Assembly (NCBI GenBank): GCA_000993025.1
Contig: LBVJ01000011.1
Span: 26,039-72,905 of the forward strand
Source: Candidatus Woesebacteria bacterium GW2011_GWA1_38_8
GTDB taxonomy: Bacteria; Patescibacteriota; Microgenomatia; UBA8517
Direction: 5' to 3'
Length of the DNA: 46,867 nt
Below the pieces are notes generated by a model. It ran no database searches. It was given only the letters and a program-made list of their open reading frames with translations, and was not told the DNA's origin. Within the stretch, counting starts at the first letter, position 1. Each line of letters begins with the position of its first letter. Both the position numbers and the translations under genes were made by a program. This document shows, piece by piece, positions 17,959 to 28,500 of the stretch.

Positions 17959-18828
17959 TTATTTGGTTTCTTCAGCGCTGTCGCCTTTTAGTTTTTCAGT
18001 TTTTGAATTTTTTGGTTCTTCTTTCCCTTCTTTCTTGTTTTCTTCATTTTCTATATTCTTATTTTCTTTATTTTCAACTTCCTTCTCTTCTTTTTTCTCC
18101 TCAATCACTTGTTTGTCCACCACAACCTGAGCGTCGGTGGAGTCAACCTCTTTGACTTCCGCCTCTGCTCTTACTCCCCCTTCTCCCGTCTTTTTAATAA
18201 AAACCAAACTTTTAACTGCTCCGGGAACTGCACCTGTTATTGCGATCAAACCATTCTTTTCGTCGAGATCGATAATATTTAAATTCTTCACAGTTACTCT
18301 ATCGCTTCCCATTCTACCCGCCATTCTTTTACCTTTAAAAACACGGCCCGGAGAGGTCCTGTTACCTATAGATCCGGGAGCGCGCTCTCTATCCGATTGG
18401 CCGTGAGTTTTTGGTCCGCCTGCAAAACCCCAGCGTTTAACGACCCCTGCAAATCCCTTGCCCTTTGAAATTCCGGTTATGGTTACAACATCACCCGCTC
18501 TTAATACATCTGTAACTTTTACTTCATCCCCAACTTTGAGTTGACTATCTTCCTTTACTCTTACTTCTCTTAAAAATCTTGGAAGCATTTTTTCCTTGGA
18601 GTCTTGGGTTTTTGGAGATTTTTTTAAGTGTCCTTGAAGCGGTTTGGAGACGTTTTTAATTCTTTTGGAGCCTGTCCCGAGCTGAACTGCCATATACCCG
18701 TCTTTTTCCTCATACTTGATCTGTGTCACCACACACGGCTCAACCTTTACCCACGTCACAGGATATCTACGATCGTTTATATAGACCGCCCCCATTTTTT
18801 GTTTAAAACCGAGTATTGTGTCTAACAT
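17959..18828 (-). CDS. rplC: 50S ribosomal protein L3 with acidic/Lys C-terminal extension
   Basis: GKGFAGVVKRWGFAGGPKTHGQSDRERAPGSIGNRTSPGRVFKGKRMAGRMGSDRVTVKNL. Confidence 0.96.
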   Translation of the reverse strand: MLDTILGFKQKMGAVYINDRRYPVTWVKVEPCVVTQIKYEEKDGYMAVQLGTGSKRIKNVSKPLQGHLKKSPKTQDSKEKMLPRFLREVRVKEDSQLKVGDEVKVTDVLRAGDVVTITGISKGKGFAGVVKRWGFAGGPKTHGQSDRERAPGSIGNRTSPGRVFKGKRMAGRMGSDRVTVKNLNIIDLDEKNGLIAITGAVPGAVKSLVFIKKTGEGGVRAEAEVKEVDSTDAQVVVDKQVIEEKKEEKEVENKENKNIENEENKKEGKEEPKNSKTEKLKGDSAEETK

Positions 18829-18968
18829 AGTAATATAATGCTAATCAACTAATTTATACTAATTCTACTAATACCTACCAATTACGAAGTTAAACCAAAT
18901 TTGTACTTCATTCCATTCGTAGTTATTCGTTGCATTCGTACCCATTCGTAGATTAGTATCATTTAACA

Positions 18969-18995
18969 CTAAAAAGGCGCCGGATGGGCGCCATT
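18969..18995 (-). terminator. Leader hairpin plus T-run (attenuator candidate) upstream of rplC
   Basis: Minus strand AAATGGCGCCCATCCGGCGCCTTTTTAG: stem GGCGCC/GGCGCC followed by TTTTT, inside the predicted rplC leader. Confidence 0.6.
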
Positions 18996-19063
18996 TAAAT
19001 GACTAATCTATCCAGCTTCACCTACTGAGAGTATGTTTTGACGAACTTCTCCACAGCGGGGTT

Positions 19064-19092
19064 AGTATATCAAAGAGTGATTTATATGGCAA
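19064..19092 (-). promoter_or_regulatory. Putative sigma70 promoter TTGCCA-N17-TATACT for rplC operon
   Basis: -35 19087-19092, -10 19064-19069, 17-nt spacer. Confidence 0.6.
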
Positions 19093-19140
19093 TACCCTCC
19101 ATCCGACGCAATGAAAATTGCATAGCTGAGATTTTTAACG

Positions 19141-19527
19141 GTGCAAAATATTATTTACTCACCGGAAAAAAGTAATATACTTGAGAACATGACCGTCGAA
19201 AACCCAAAAACTCCCTATGTACAAATGAATCGGTATTATCAGCAACAGGATGGAACGGTTGTGAAAAGAACAGTTGACGTTCCCATTAGAGTTCCCAAGG
19301 GTTATTTTGAACAATGCAAGAATGAAGGTGCATTAATTACAGCCTATCTTGCAAGAGGAAGAGTGGACGGTGAAGTTCTTCCTCTCGAAGAAGAACTTCC
19401 TTCCAATATTGTACAAAGAGCCAGAAACCGCGCAGAAGCCTTTATGATTATGGATGATATTGCCGAGAGTGAAAAACGTCCACGATCCAAACTTCTCCAA
19501 AGGATCAAACAATTCTTCTCTAGTTAA
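19141..19527 (+). CDS. Hypothetical protein (start may be ATG at 19189, MTVENPK...)
   Basis: Open frame of 128 aa, no recognised family. Confidence 0.6.
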   Translation: MQNIIYSPEKSNILENMTVENPKTPYVQMNRYYQQQDGTVVKRTVDVPIRVPKGYFEQCKNEGALITAYLARGRVDGEVLPLEEELPSNIVQRARNRAEAFMIMDDIAESEKRPRSKLLQRIKQFFSS

Positions 19528-19619
19528 AGAGGTGTAACTTCCCCCATCTTTTGTCTCAAGAAGTACACCCGTAGGGTGATCTTATACCTCCACCCCTTAC
19601 TTTTGAGAATTATAGTAAT

Positions 19620-20156
19620 TTATTTGGGAACGATTAATGCCAAAAATTCACGATTTTTGCCTTTTTCTCCCAAAATCGGCGACTCGACCGTTATTTCAAT
19701 CCTCCCCCCAACCTCCTCTATCTCCTTTTTTGTTATCTCGATCACTTGGTTAACTTGGTCGCTTGTTAATCTTGCTTTTTTTGCTTCATAGTGTGGTTTT
19801 ATTAATGAAATTATTTTTCCGCCGGGTTTCAGGTTATTAAAAGCATTGGGTAAAATATTCTTTTGTCTTGTCCAGGAAGTGTCAACAGTAACAAGGTCTG
19901 CTAATTCCGGAAGTACTACATGCATGGCGTTGGTACGCTCCATTACGATAACCCTAGTGTCATTACGAAGAGCCCATGCAAGTTCTCCGTATGCAGTGTC
20001 AACCGAATAAACTTTTTTTGCTCCGTTTTGGAGTAAACAATCAACAAAACCACCGGTAGAGGAACCAAAATCAGCAACTGTAAGACCGTCTACAGAAATA
20101 TTAAACTTATCTAGTGCAAATTGGAGCTTTTCTCCTGCGCGGGATGCAAATATCAT
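19620..20156 (-). CDS. TlyA/FtsJ-like rRNA 2'-O-methyltransferase, no S4 domain
   Basis: ASRAGEKLQFALDKFNISVDGLTVADFGSSTGGFVDCLLQNGAKKVYSVDTAYGELAWALRND, a TlyA-like core. Confidence 0.85.
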   Translation of the reverse strand: MIFASRAGEKLQFALDKFNISVDGLTVADFGSSTGGFVDCLLQNGAKKVYSVDTAYGELAWALRNDTRVIVMERTNAMHVVLPELADLVTVDTSWTRQKNILPNAFNNLKPGGKIISLIKPHYEAKKARLTSDQVNQVIEITKKEIEEVGGRIEITVESPILGEKGKNREFLALIVPK

Positions 20157-20174
20157 TATTAAATTAATAAATAA

Positions 20175-20555
20175 TTAAATTATTGCTTTTTTCATACTAC
20201 CTTTCGTAAATTTTACTAATTGGTTAATCTCTTTCGGTAAATCTTGAAGTACATTAAGAATATACTTGTATTCTTTTTCGTCAATTAACTCTCGTTTTCT
20301 CGCTTTCTCGTTCCAATCTAAAGTTTCCAAGGTTGAGCCTCTTGAAATACGATAGTGTCTCACCATATCTTTTAAATAATATTTTCCAAAACCTTCAGCA
20401 ATATTTGCTGATATTGAATCTGCGGATCTAACAAACTGGGAACCGATGGTATTTTTAGCAAACATATCCCATTTTCTAACTACAATCCAGATATAATTTG
20501 AAAGTGAGAATGCCTTTTTGTAAACACCGATATTATTAAGTTTCAGATACGCCAT
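20175..20555 (-). CDS. Four-helix bundle protein (23S rRNA intervening-sequence protein family)
   Basis: VYKKAFSLSNYIW...GSQFVRSADSISANIAEGFGKYY...RISRGSTLETLDW, the family signature. Confidence 0.88.
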   Translation of the reverse strand: MAYLKLNNIGVYKKAFSLSNYIWIVVRKWDMFAKNTIGSQFVRSADSISANIAEGFGKYYLKDMVRHYRISRGSTLETLDWNEKARKRELIDEKEYKYILNVLQDLPKEINQLVKFTKGSMKKAII

Positions 20556-20622
20556 TTAATAGTTTAAGAATATATTAATTTGATAATCGAGTAAACGAAG
20601 GTTAATGGAGAAAATTTCACAA

Positions 20623-20931
20623 TTACATCTTTATTTCTATACTCACACCTGCCGGCAAATCCAGATTGGAGAGTGAATCGATCGTTCTTGGAGATGGATC
20701 CATAATATCAATAAGCCTTTTGTGAACGAGCATTTCAAAATGTTCCTGAGCATCTTTATCCGTAAAAGGAGATTTTAATACTGCATATGTAGATTTTTTT
20801 GTTGGGAGAGGAATAGGACCGATTATTTTTGCTCCTGTGGCTATAGCAACATCCAATATCTTAGCCGCCGCTTCATCTATTAAGCGGTGATCGTAGCTTT
20901 TCAGTTTTACTCTTAATCGTCCTGCTGCCAT
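20623..20931 (-). CDS. rpsJ: 30S ribosomal protein S10
   Basis: RLRVKLKSYDHRLIDEAAAKILDVAIATGAKIIGPIPLPTKK. Confidence 0.97.
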   Translation of the reverse strand: MAAGRLRVKLKSYDHRLIDEAAAKILDVAIATGAKIIGPIPLPTKKSTYAVLKSPFTDKDAQEHFEMLVHKRLIDIMDPSPRTIDSLSNLDLPAGVSIEIKM

Positions 20932-20967
20932 ATGCCGTTAAGGTGCCTAAGCCGAGTCCGACTCGAC

Positions 20968-20989
20968 AAAAAAAAGCCCCTGTCGGGGC
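20968..20989 (-). terminator. Rho-independent-like terminator after tuf
   Basis: Minus strand GCCCCGACAGGGGCTTTTTTTT (stem GCCCC/GGGGC). Confidence 0.8.
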
Positions 20990-21006
20990 ATTTTGGTGCA
21001 TATCAA

Positions 21007-22209
21007 TTATGCAGTTATTTTTGTGATGGCTCCAGCACCGACCGTGGAACCACCTTCTCTTATCGCAAACCTGAATCCTTCTTCACAAGCTACCGGTTGG
21101 ATAAGTTTTACTTTCATTTTTGCACTGTCTCCAGGCATAACCATCTCAATCCCCTCGGGAAGTGTTACTTCACCTGTAATATCTGCAGTTCTGATAAAGA
21201 ACTGGGGCTTGTAGCCTGTAAAGAAAGGTGTGTGTCTTCCACCCTCCTCTTTGGAAAGGATATAAACTTCAGCTTCAAATTCTGTGTGTGGAGTGATTGA
21301 TCCGGTCTTGGCCAAAACCTGCCCTCTTTCAATTTGGTCTTTTTCAACGCCTCTTAATAGCACGCCTACGTTATCACCTGCTTGGGTGAAATCCAGGGAT
21401 TTTCTGAACATTTCAAGACCTGTGGCAACCGATTTTTGAGTCGCCTTAAGACCAACAATTTCAATTTCCTCGTTAATGTTTAACTTGCCTCTTTCAACTC
21501 TACCGGTAGCAACTGTTCCACGCCCCTTAATTGAAAAAACATCTTCAACAGGCATCAAAAATGGTTTATCTGCATCTCTTACAGGATCGGGAATATATTC
21601 ATCCACTTTCTTCATAAGTTCCAAGATCTGATCTTCAGCTTTAGCGTCCCCTTCCAGTGCTTTAAGTGCCGAAACTCTGACGATCGGAACTTCGTCGCCG
21701 GGATACTGATATTTTTTAAGAAGCTCTCTGATGTCGCTCTCTACCAAGGTTATAAGCTCTTCGTCATCCATTGCATCAACTTTATTCAATGCGACTACGA
21801 TCGCAGGAACATTAACCTGACGGGCTAAAATAATGTGTTCTCTTGTTTGTGGCATCGGACCATCAGGGGCGGAAATAACAAGGATCGCACCATCCATTTG
21901 GGCTGCGCCTGTGATCATGTTCTTGATGTAATCTGCGTGTCCGGGGGCATCAATATGTGCATAATGGCGTTTTTCTGTTTCATATTCAACATGGGTGATG
22001 TTGATCGTAACTCCTCTTTCTTTTTCCTCGGGAGCATTATCAATTTCGTCAAATTTATAGGCTCTGTTTACTCCACCCGGAAATTTCTTGGCCAAAACAG
22101 TGGAAATTGCGGCAGTCAAAGTGGTTTTACCGTGGTCGACATGACCAATGGTACCAATGTTTACATGGGGTTTCGTTCTGTCAAATTTTTGTTTTGCGTC
22201 ACCAGCCAT
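21007..22209 (-). CDS. tuf: Elongation factor Tu
   Basis: [48 protein letters not shown]. Confidence 0.98.
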   Translation of the reverse strand: MAGDAKQKFDRTKPHVNIGTIGHVDHGKTTLTAAISTVLAKKFPGGVNRAYKFDEIDNAPEEKERGVTINITHVEYETEKRHYAHIDAPGHADYIKNMITGAAQMDGAILVISAPDGPMPQTREHIILARQVNVPAIVVALNKVDAMDDEELITLVESDIRELLKKYQYPGDEVPIVRVSALKALEGDAKAEDQILELMKKVDEYIPDPVRDADKPFLMPVEDVFSIKGRGTVATGRVERGKLNINEEIEIVGLKATQKSVATGLEMFRKSLDFTQAGDNVGVLLRGVEKDQIERGQVLAKTGSITPHTEFEAEVYILSKEEGGRHTPFFTGYKPQFFIRTADITGEVTLPEGIEMVMPGDSAKMKVKLIQPVACEEGFRFAIREGGSTVGAGAITKITA

Positions 22210-22266
22210 AATTTAGTTAATAGTTAATAGTTACTTAGTTAGTATACGAATAAGTCTTCAAAAAAA

Positions 22267-22285
22267 CAAGGACAATTAATGTCCC
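22267..22285 (-). terminator. Hairpin plus T-run in tuf leader (attenuator candidate)
   Basis: Minus strand GGGACATTAATTGTCCTTGTTTTTTTG. Confidence 0.5.
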
Positions 22286-22295
22286 AATGTTAGGT

Positions 22296-22325
22296 ATTAT
22301 AATTAAGCTCAAGTGAGCTTGTCAA
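22296..22325 (-). promoter_or_regulatory. Consensus sigma70 promoter TTGACA-N18-TATAAT for tuf, with 16-bp inverted repeat AAGCTCAAGTGAGCTT in the spacer
   Basis: -35 22320-22325, -10 22296-22301, inverted repeat 22305-22320 with 7-bp arms. Confidence 0.7.
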
Positions 22326-22334
22326 CCGGCAATC

Positions 22335-24494
22335 TTAGTCAGGACTTTTTCCGCTTTTAGCAACGATTTCATCAGCTATATTTTTTGGGACTTCTTCATA
22401 GTGACTTGGTTCAACATATGCACGCGCCCTGCCTTGTGATATAGAACGTAGCTTCGTAGCATAGCCGGAGAGCTCTGCAAGGGGGGCTAAAGCGTTGATC
22501 ACAGTTTCCATTCCCCTTGTCTCCGTTCCCTGCACTTGAGCGCGTTTGCTTGATAGATCTCCGATAATATCACCCATATACTCTTCGGGTGTGGCAACTT
22601 CAACTTTCATTATAGGTTCAAGTATCACCATTTCGGCTTTTTTGACCGCTGCTTCTACCGCCATTGAACCTGCGATCTGAAAAGCTAAATCGGAAGAGTC
22701 AACGTCGTGATAAGATCCATCGTAAACTGCAACTTTAATATCCGTCATTGGAAAACCTGCCATGATTCCCTTTTCCAATTTTTCCTTAACTCCTTTTTCG
22801 ATCGAGGAAATAAACTCTGCGGGTATTGCTCCACCTTTGATCTTATTTTCAAATTCAAAACCCTCACCCCTGCCTTTTGCTTCAACCCTAACAAGACAAT
22901 GTCCATATTGTCCATGACCGCCGGTTTGCCTGATATATTTTCCTTCGCCTTCAGCCAACTTCTTTATCGTTTCTTTGTAAGCTACCTGAGGTGAACCTGT
23001 ATTTGCCACAACATTAAATTCTCTCCTCATTCTGTCAACCAATATCTCCAATTGAAGTTCCCCCATTCCTGAAATGATCGTCTGGCCTGTTTCAAAATTT
23101 GTTTTTACTTTAAATGTAGGATCTTCATCCGCAAGTTTTTGAATAGCAAGACCCATCTTCTCCTGATCGGATTTTGTCGCCGGTTCAATTGCCAATGATA
23201 TAACAGGCTCGGGAAAAGCGATCGATTCCAATATAATCGGATTTGCCGGCAAACTCAAAGAGTCTCCTGTTGAAGTATCTCTTATACCGACAACTGCCAC
23301 TATCTCTCCCGTAAAGGCTTCCTCTACCAGCTCTCTTTGGTCGGCGTGAAGTAAAACAAGCTTTCCAATTCTCTCCTGTTTTTGTTTACTGACATTATAT
23401 ATAACATCACCCGCACTAACCTTCCCCGAATAGATTCTCATATATACAAGTCTCCCCACATGAGGATCCGTAACAACCTTAAAAGCAAGTGCAGAAAACG
23501 GTACATCATTTTTGGGTTCTCTTTCCTCTTTCGTACCAGTCTTCGGATTTATTCCGGTAACTGGCGGAACATCTAAGGGAGAAGGCAGATATTCAACAAC
23601 CGCATCCAAAAGAAGTTGTACTGTTGCCATTCTATTATCTCCACCTAAGATCGGGAAGAATTTGCCGGAAACTACACCCTTTCGAATAGCCCGTCTTAAT
23701 TCAGTTTCATCAGGATCTTTTCCCTCAAGATATTTTGCTAAAGCTTGGTCATCAAATTCCGAAACAGCTTCTACAAGTTCGGCTCTATATTTTTTTGATA
23801 CTTCTAAATACTCAGCCGGTATCTCTTCCTCTTTAAGTTCATTATCCTCCATTCCAGTGTATGTGTATGCTTTCATTCTTATGATGTCGATCACACCACG
23901 GAGTGAATGTTCAAGTCCTACCGGATATTCAATAGGAGAGGCGTTAGCACCTAATTTTTCCCGAATAGATTTTATCGACCCCTCAAAGTCAGCGCCTATC
24001 AAATTTAATTTATTTAATATGCAAACCCTTGGCACATTATATTTGTCCGCCTGTCTCCAAACCGTTTCCGACTGAGATTCAACACCTGTTCTGCCGTCAA
24101 ACACCATTACTGCGCCATCCAAAACACGAAGCGACCTCTCAACTTCTGCAGTAAAATCAATATGCCCGGGAGTATCAATAATATTTATTCTGTAATGACC
24201 GTTCTCTATAGCCGATCCGCTTTGAAGATCCCAAAATGTTGTTATTGCTGCAGAAACTATTGTAATTCCCCGTTCCCTTTCCTGCGCCATCCAGTCAGTT
24301 ACTGTAGTTCCATCGTCAACAGAACCCTGTTTATATGTCTTACCTGTTTCGAAAAGAATACGTTCGGTTGTTGTTGTCTTGCCCGCATCGATATGCGCAA
24401 TAATCCCAATGTTCCTAATTTTTTCCATTGGAACGATACGGTCTTTTGTGACCGTCATAACCATACTCGCTTTTTTCTTGGGTGGGTTTGCCAT
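22335..24494 (-). CDS. fusA: Elongation factor G
   Basis: IRNIGIIAHIDAGKTTTTERILFETGKTYK, DTPGHIDFTAEVERSLRVLDGAV. Confidence 0.98.
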   Translation of the reverse strand: MANPPKKKASMVMTVTKDRIVPMEKIRNIGIIAHIDAGKTTTTERILFETGKTYKQGSVDDGTTVTDWMAQERERGITIVSAAITTFWDLQSGSAIENGHYRINIIDTPGHIDFTAEVERSLRVLDGAVMVFDGRTGVESQSETVWRQADKYNVPRVCILNKLNLIGADFEGSIKSIREKLGANASPIEYPVGLEHSLRGVIDIIRMKAYTYTGMEDNELKEEEIPAEYLEVSKKYRAELVEAVSEFDDQALAKYLEGKDPDETELRRAIRKGVVSGKFFPILGGDNRMATVQLLLDAVVEYLPSPLDVPPVTGINPKTGTKEEREPKNDVPFSALAFKVVTDPHVGRLVYMRIYSGKVSAGDVIYNVSKQKQERIGKLVLLHADQRELVEEAFTGEIVAVVGIRDTSTGDSLSLPANPIILESIAFPEPVISLAIEPATKSDQEKMGLAIQKLADEDPTFKVKTNFETGQTIISGMGELQLEILVDRMRREFNVVANTGSPQVAYKETIKKLAEGEGKYIRQTGGHGQYGHCLVRVEAKGRGEGFEFENKIKGGAIPAEFISSIEKGVKEKLEKGIMAGFPMTDIKVAVYDGSYHDVDSSDLAFQIAGSMAVEAAVKKAEMVILEPIMKVEVATPEEYMGDIIGDLSSKRAQVQGTETRGMETVINALAPLAELSGYATKLRSISQGRARAYVEPSHYEEVPKNIADEIVAKSGKSPD

Positions 24495-24545
24495 AAAAAT
24501 AAGATATTAGGATAATAAGATATTAAGATATCAAGAGAGAACACA

Positions 24546-25022
24546 TTACCATTTGAAATGTGCAAAAGCCCTATTCGCTTCCGCGACCTTTTCCATATCA
24601 ACCTTTTTCTTTATCGCTCCGCCCTCGCCTTTCGCCGCATCAGATAATTCCGCAGCCAATTTCTGAGAAAAAGTTTTGTATTCAGAATTTGACCTTAATC
24701 TTGTTGCTGCAACGATCCATCTTATAGCAAGCGATTCCTTTCTTGATCCGCGAACCTGCATAGGTACCTGATATGCGGCACCGCCTATTCTTCGTGGTCT
24801 TACTTCCATAGACGGTTTTACGTTCTCTATTGCAAGGGAAAATATTTTTACCGGATCATCGCCTCCCTTTTTCATAATTTCAAAAGCTTCATAAACCTCT
24901 CTTTGAATGACAGATTTTTTACCTTCGCGCATGGCGCGATTAATAAGTTTTGCAACGATCCTATTTTTATAGATAGGGTCCGGTTCGATTTTTCTTATTT
25001 TTGCTGATCCTCTTCTTGGCAT
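24546..25022 (-). CDS. rpsG: 30S ribosomal protein S7
   Basis: MPRRGSAKIRKIEPDPIYKNRIVAKLINRAMREGKKSVIQREVYEAFEIM. Confidence 0.97.
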   Translation of the reverse strand: MPRRGSAKIRKIEPDPIYKNRIVAKLINRAMREGKKSVIQREVYEAFEIMKKGGDDPVKIFSLAIENVKPSMEVRPRRIGGAAYQVPMQVRGSRKESLAIRWIVAATRLRSNSEYKTFSQKLAAELSDAAKGEGGAIKKKVDMEKVAEANRAFAHFKW

Positions 25023-25057
25023 AGTTTAGTTAATAGTCAGTAGTTAATGGTTAATAG

Positions 25058-25504
25058 TTATGCTGCCGGCGTTGTTGGTGCCGTGGCTGTCACATTTCCC
25101 GATCTTTTGGCTCCATAACGGCTTCTTGAACTTTTTCGGCCTACAACACCAGCCGTATCAAATTTCCCTCTTACAACCTTATATTTAACTCCCGGAAGGT
25201 CCTTAACACGTCCGTACCGTACAAGCACTATCGAATGCTCCGCCAACTCGTGTCCCTCACCCGGAATGTAAGCCGTCACTTCCTGCTTGTTTGATAAACG
25301 AACCCTGCAAACCTTGCGCAGTGCAGAATTCGGCTTTTTTGGCGTCATAGTTCTAACTTGCAAAATAACCCCTCTTTTAAAAGGAGATGGGTTTTCCGAA
25401 AAACGCCTGTCTTTGGCGTTAAACCAACGCCTTAAGGCTCCTTTTTTGGATTTTTTTACGATCCTTTTTCTACCTTTTCTGACTAGTTGAGATATAGTTG
25501 GCAT
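25058..25504 (-). CDS. rpsL: 30S ribosomal protein S12
   Basis: [12 protein letters not shown]...[43 protein letters not shown] track start (25540) is upstream of the likely start. Confidence 0.97.
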   Translation of the reverse strand: MPTISQLVRKGRKRIVKKSKKGALRRWFNAKDRRFSENPSPFKRGVILQVRTMTPKKPNSALRKVCRVRLSNKQEVTAYIPGEGHELAEHSIVLVRYGRVKDLPGVKYKVVRGKFDTAGVVGRKSSRSRYGAKRSGNVTATAPTTPAA

Positions 25505-25582
25505 ATAAAAATAACTTAAAACTAAAAAAACAAAACTCAAAAATTACACACGAGTTACGATTTTAGCGTTAAACAAAAAAAA

Positions 25583-28500
25583 TTACAAGGCGAGGCGCTC
25601 CGGTGTAACCGGTATCAACCTCCCGATTATAACATTCTCTTTAAGACCCAATAATTTATCTTCGCTGCCGGATAAAGAAGCATTTGTAAGGACATCTATT
25701 GTTTGTTCAAACGATGCAGCAGAAAGCCAGCTCTGGGTATAAAGAGCTCTTCTTGTAATCCCAAGTAAAACCTGTTGAGCCGTAGAAGGTTCTCCTCCGG
25801 AGGCTAATACTCTTTCATTATCTTCCTCAAATAGTGTTTTTTCGATAATTTCTCCCGGTATTAAAGGGGAATCACCTGATGTAACAAGTTTCACTTCATC
25901 ACTCATCTTTTTAACAATTATCTCAAAATGCTTATCGTGGATGTTTATTCCCTGACTCTCGTAGACAAATTGCAATTCATTTACTAAATATTCCTGAACC
26001 GCTTTCAGACCTCGGATAAGTAGAACTTCTTTAAGATCCAGATATCCTATTGCTAACGGATCTCCGGCACCAATGACCTGCTTGTCTTCAACTGCCAACT
26101 TGATCGTTTTGGGAACGATATACTCCCTGACCTCCTTCGGTCTGGAAGAAGATGTTACTGTTACCTTCCAACCCTCCTCAATTTCTCCGAGTGTCACTTT
26201 CCCTGAAATTTCAGATAGGGGAGAGAACGCTTTTGGTGTACGCGCTTCAAAAAGCTCCTCGACGCGGGGGAGTCCTTGAGTGACATCGACTCCAACAACA
26301 CCACCGGAGTGTTTAGTTCTTAAGGTTAACTGAGTTCCAGGCTCTCCAATCGACTGAGCGGCAATTACACCAACGGGAACTCCTATCTTGATCTGATCTT
26401 TTTTAGAAAGATCCCGCCCGTAACATTTTGCACATATTCCATATTTTTCTATACATGTTAAGGGGGACCTTACAACAACTTCTGAAATTTCATTTTTTTC
26501 AACTATCTCTATTTCAGATTCGCCCATCATTACATCGCGGGAAATTATTACTTTCCCCTTCGAATCCAATATATCTTTTGCTAAAACTCTCCCCATCAAC
26601 CTAAAGGTAAACGCTTTTGGACGGTCGGATCTTTTAACCAATAAACCCTCTTTTGTATTACAATCTTCGACCCTGATAATGCAGTCATGAGAAACATCGA
26701 CAAGTCTTCTCGTAAGATATCCTGCATCTGCCGTCTTCAAAGCTGTATCCGTAAGACCTTTTCTCGAACCCCTTGATGAAGTAAGATATTCAAAAATCGA
26801 AAGCCCCTCTCTGAAATTTGATTTTATCGGCATTTCCACAATTTTTCCAAGAGGGTCAACAACTAAACCTCTTATAGCTGCAAGTTGTTTTACCTGATCC
26901 CGAGAGGTTCTTCCGACTTTTGCGTCAATTACCATTTTTATCGGATTATCCGAATCCAGAAGATCCCATGTCTTATCGGTCAGATCTTCCGTTGTTTCGA
27001 TCCACACCTTTTGATTCAAATTTCTTTTCTCTTCTAAAGTTATCAAACCCTGTGCATAGTTGGCATCGTGCTCTGCGATACGGCCGTCAGCTTCGGAAAT
27101 GATCTTTTGTTTATCCGGATGGACTCTTGCATCAAATATTCCAAAGGAAAAACCTGAAACTGTCCCACCAAAAAACCCCAGATCCTTGACCGCATCGATC
27201 ATCTCTACCACAACAGAAGTGTCCTTTGTAGCATATGTTCGGGCAAATATCCGTTTAATGAGAGTTGAAGTGACCGGCTCGTTGATGTATTCATTTTCAA
27301 AAGGCAAAACTTCATTAAACAATATCCTGCCTGCGGTGGTTTCCAATATTTCTCCATTTATTCTGACGTTTATAAGCTGCCTCAAATCAAACTTGCCTGC
27401 CTGATAAGCGGTTATCGCCTCTGTTTTATCAGCGAATATTGTTGAATATATCGACCTATTAGGATCAAGACTGGTCAGAAAATAAACACCAAGTGCCATT
27501 TCCTTGCTTGCCGGAGTTGAAATCGGACTGCCATCGGCGGGACGAAGCAAATTATTTTGAGGAAGCATTAAGCTCTCCGCCTCTTCCAATGCTCTTTTTG
27601 ATAAAGGAACATGAACTGCCATCTGATCACCGTCAAAGTCGGCATTAAAACCGCTGCAGATCGCAGGATGAAGTCTTATGGCATTGCCCTCAATAAGTAT
27701 GGGGTAAAATGCCTGTATAGACAATTTGTGAAGTGTCGGAGCTCTATTTAGTATTACCGGATGTTTTTTTGTAATTTCTTCAAGAATATCAAAAACTTCG
27801 GGGGGTCTTTTCTCAAGCAAGTTTTTGGCACTTTTAACATTTGGCGCTATTCCCCTTAGAATCATTTCCTTTAGAACGAAGGGTTTAAACATTTCAAGCG
27901 CCATCTCTTTCGGAATACCGCATTGATTCAATTTAAGATCAGGTCCCACAACGATCACAGACCTTCCCGAATAGTCAACCCTTTTACCCAAAAGGTTTTG
28001 CCTGAACCGCCCCTGTTTACCTTTAAGCATATCGGAAAGAGATCTCAAAGGCTGTCTACCACGTCCCCGCCTAGTTGCTTTTCTCTGAGAAGCATCAATC
28101 AGAGAATCTACCGATTCCTGAAGCATTCGTTTTTCATTTCGTAAAATTATTTCCGGAGCTCCTAAGTTTATAAGATGCTTCAGACGATTGTTTCTATTGA
28201 TCACTCTTCTATACAAGTCATTCAAGTCGCTTGTGGCAAATCTTCCCCCCGAAAGTTGTACCATCGGTCTAAGATCCGGAGGAAGTACCGGAAGTACTTT
28301 GACTATCATGGAGGTGGGATCTACTTTAGCTCTCCTCATCCCGTCGATCGTCTTTAATCTTTTTGCGATCTTTACATATCTGGGAGTAGTTGTATTTTTG
28401 ACCTCGGTAAGTTCTCGCCTCAAATTCATCGTAAGCTCTTCAATATTAATTTTTGAAAGAGCCGTAAGTATTGCATCTGCCCCCATCTTAGCTTCAAAAA

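Noticed and set aside
18835-18960. Repeats upstream of rplC considered as a CRISPR array
   Set aside because: Units are only 9-10 nt with no spacers or cas genes; better described as degenerate micro-repeats.
23512-24075. 187-aa plus-strand ORF and many other plus-strand ORFs opposite ribosomal, rpoBC and fusA genes
   Set aside because: Antisense shadow ORFs of strongly conserved minus-strand genes; no recognisable motifs.
24423-24494. N-terminal extension of EF-G
   Set aside because: Probably just an upstream start choice; MEKIRNIGIIAH may be the real start.
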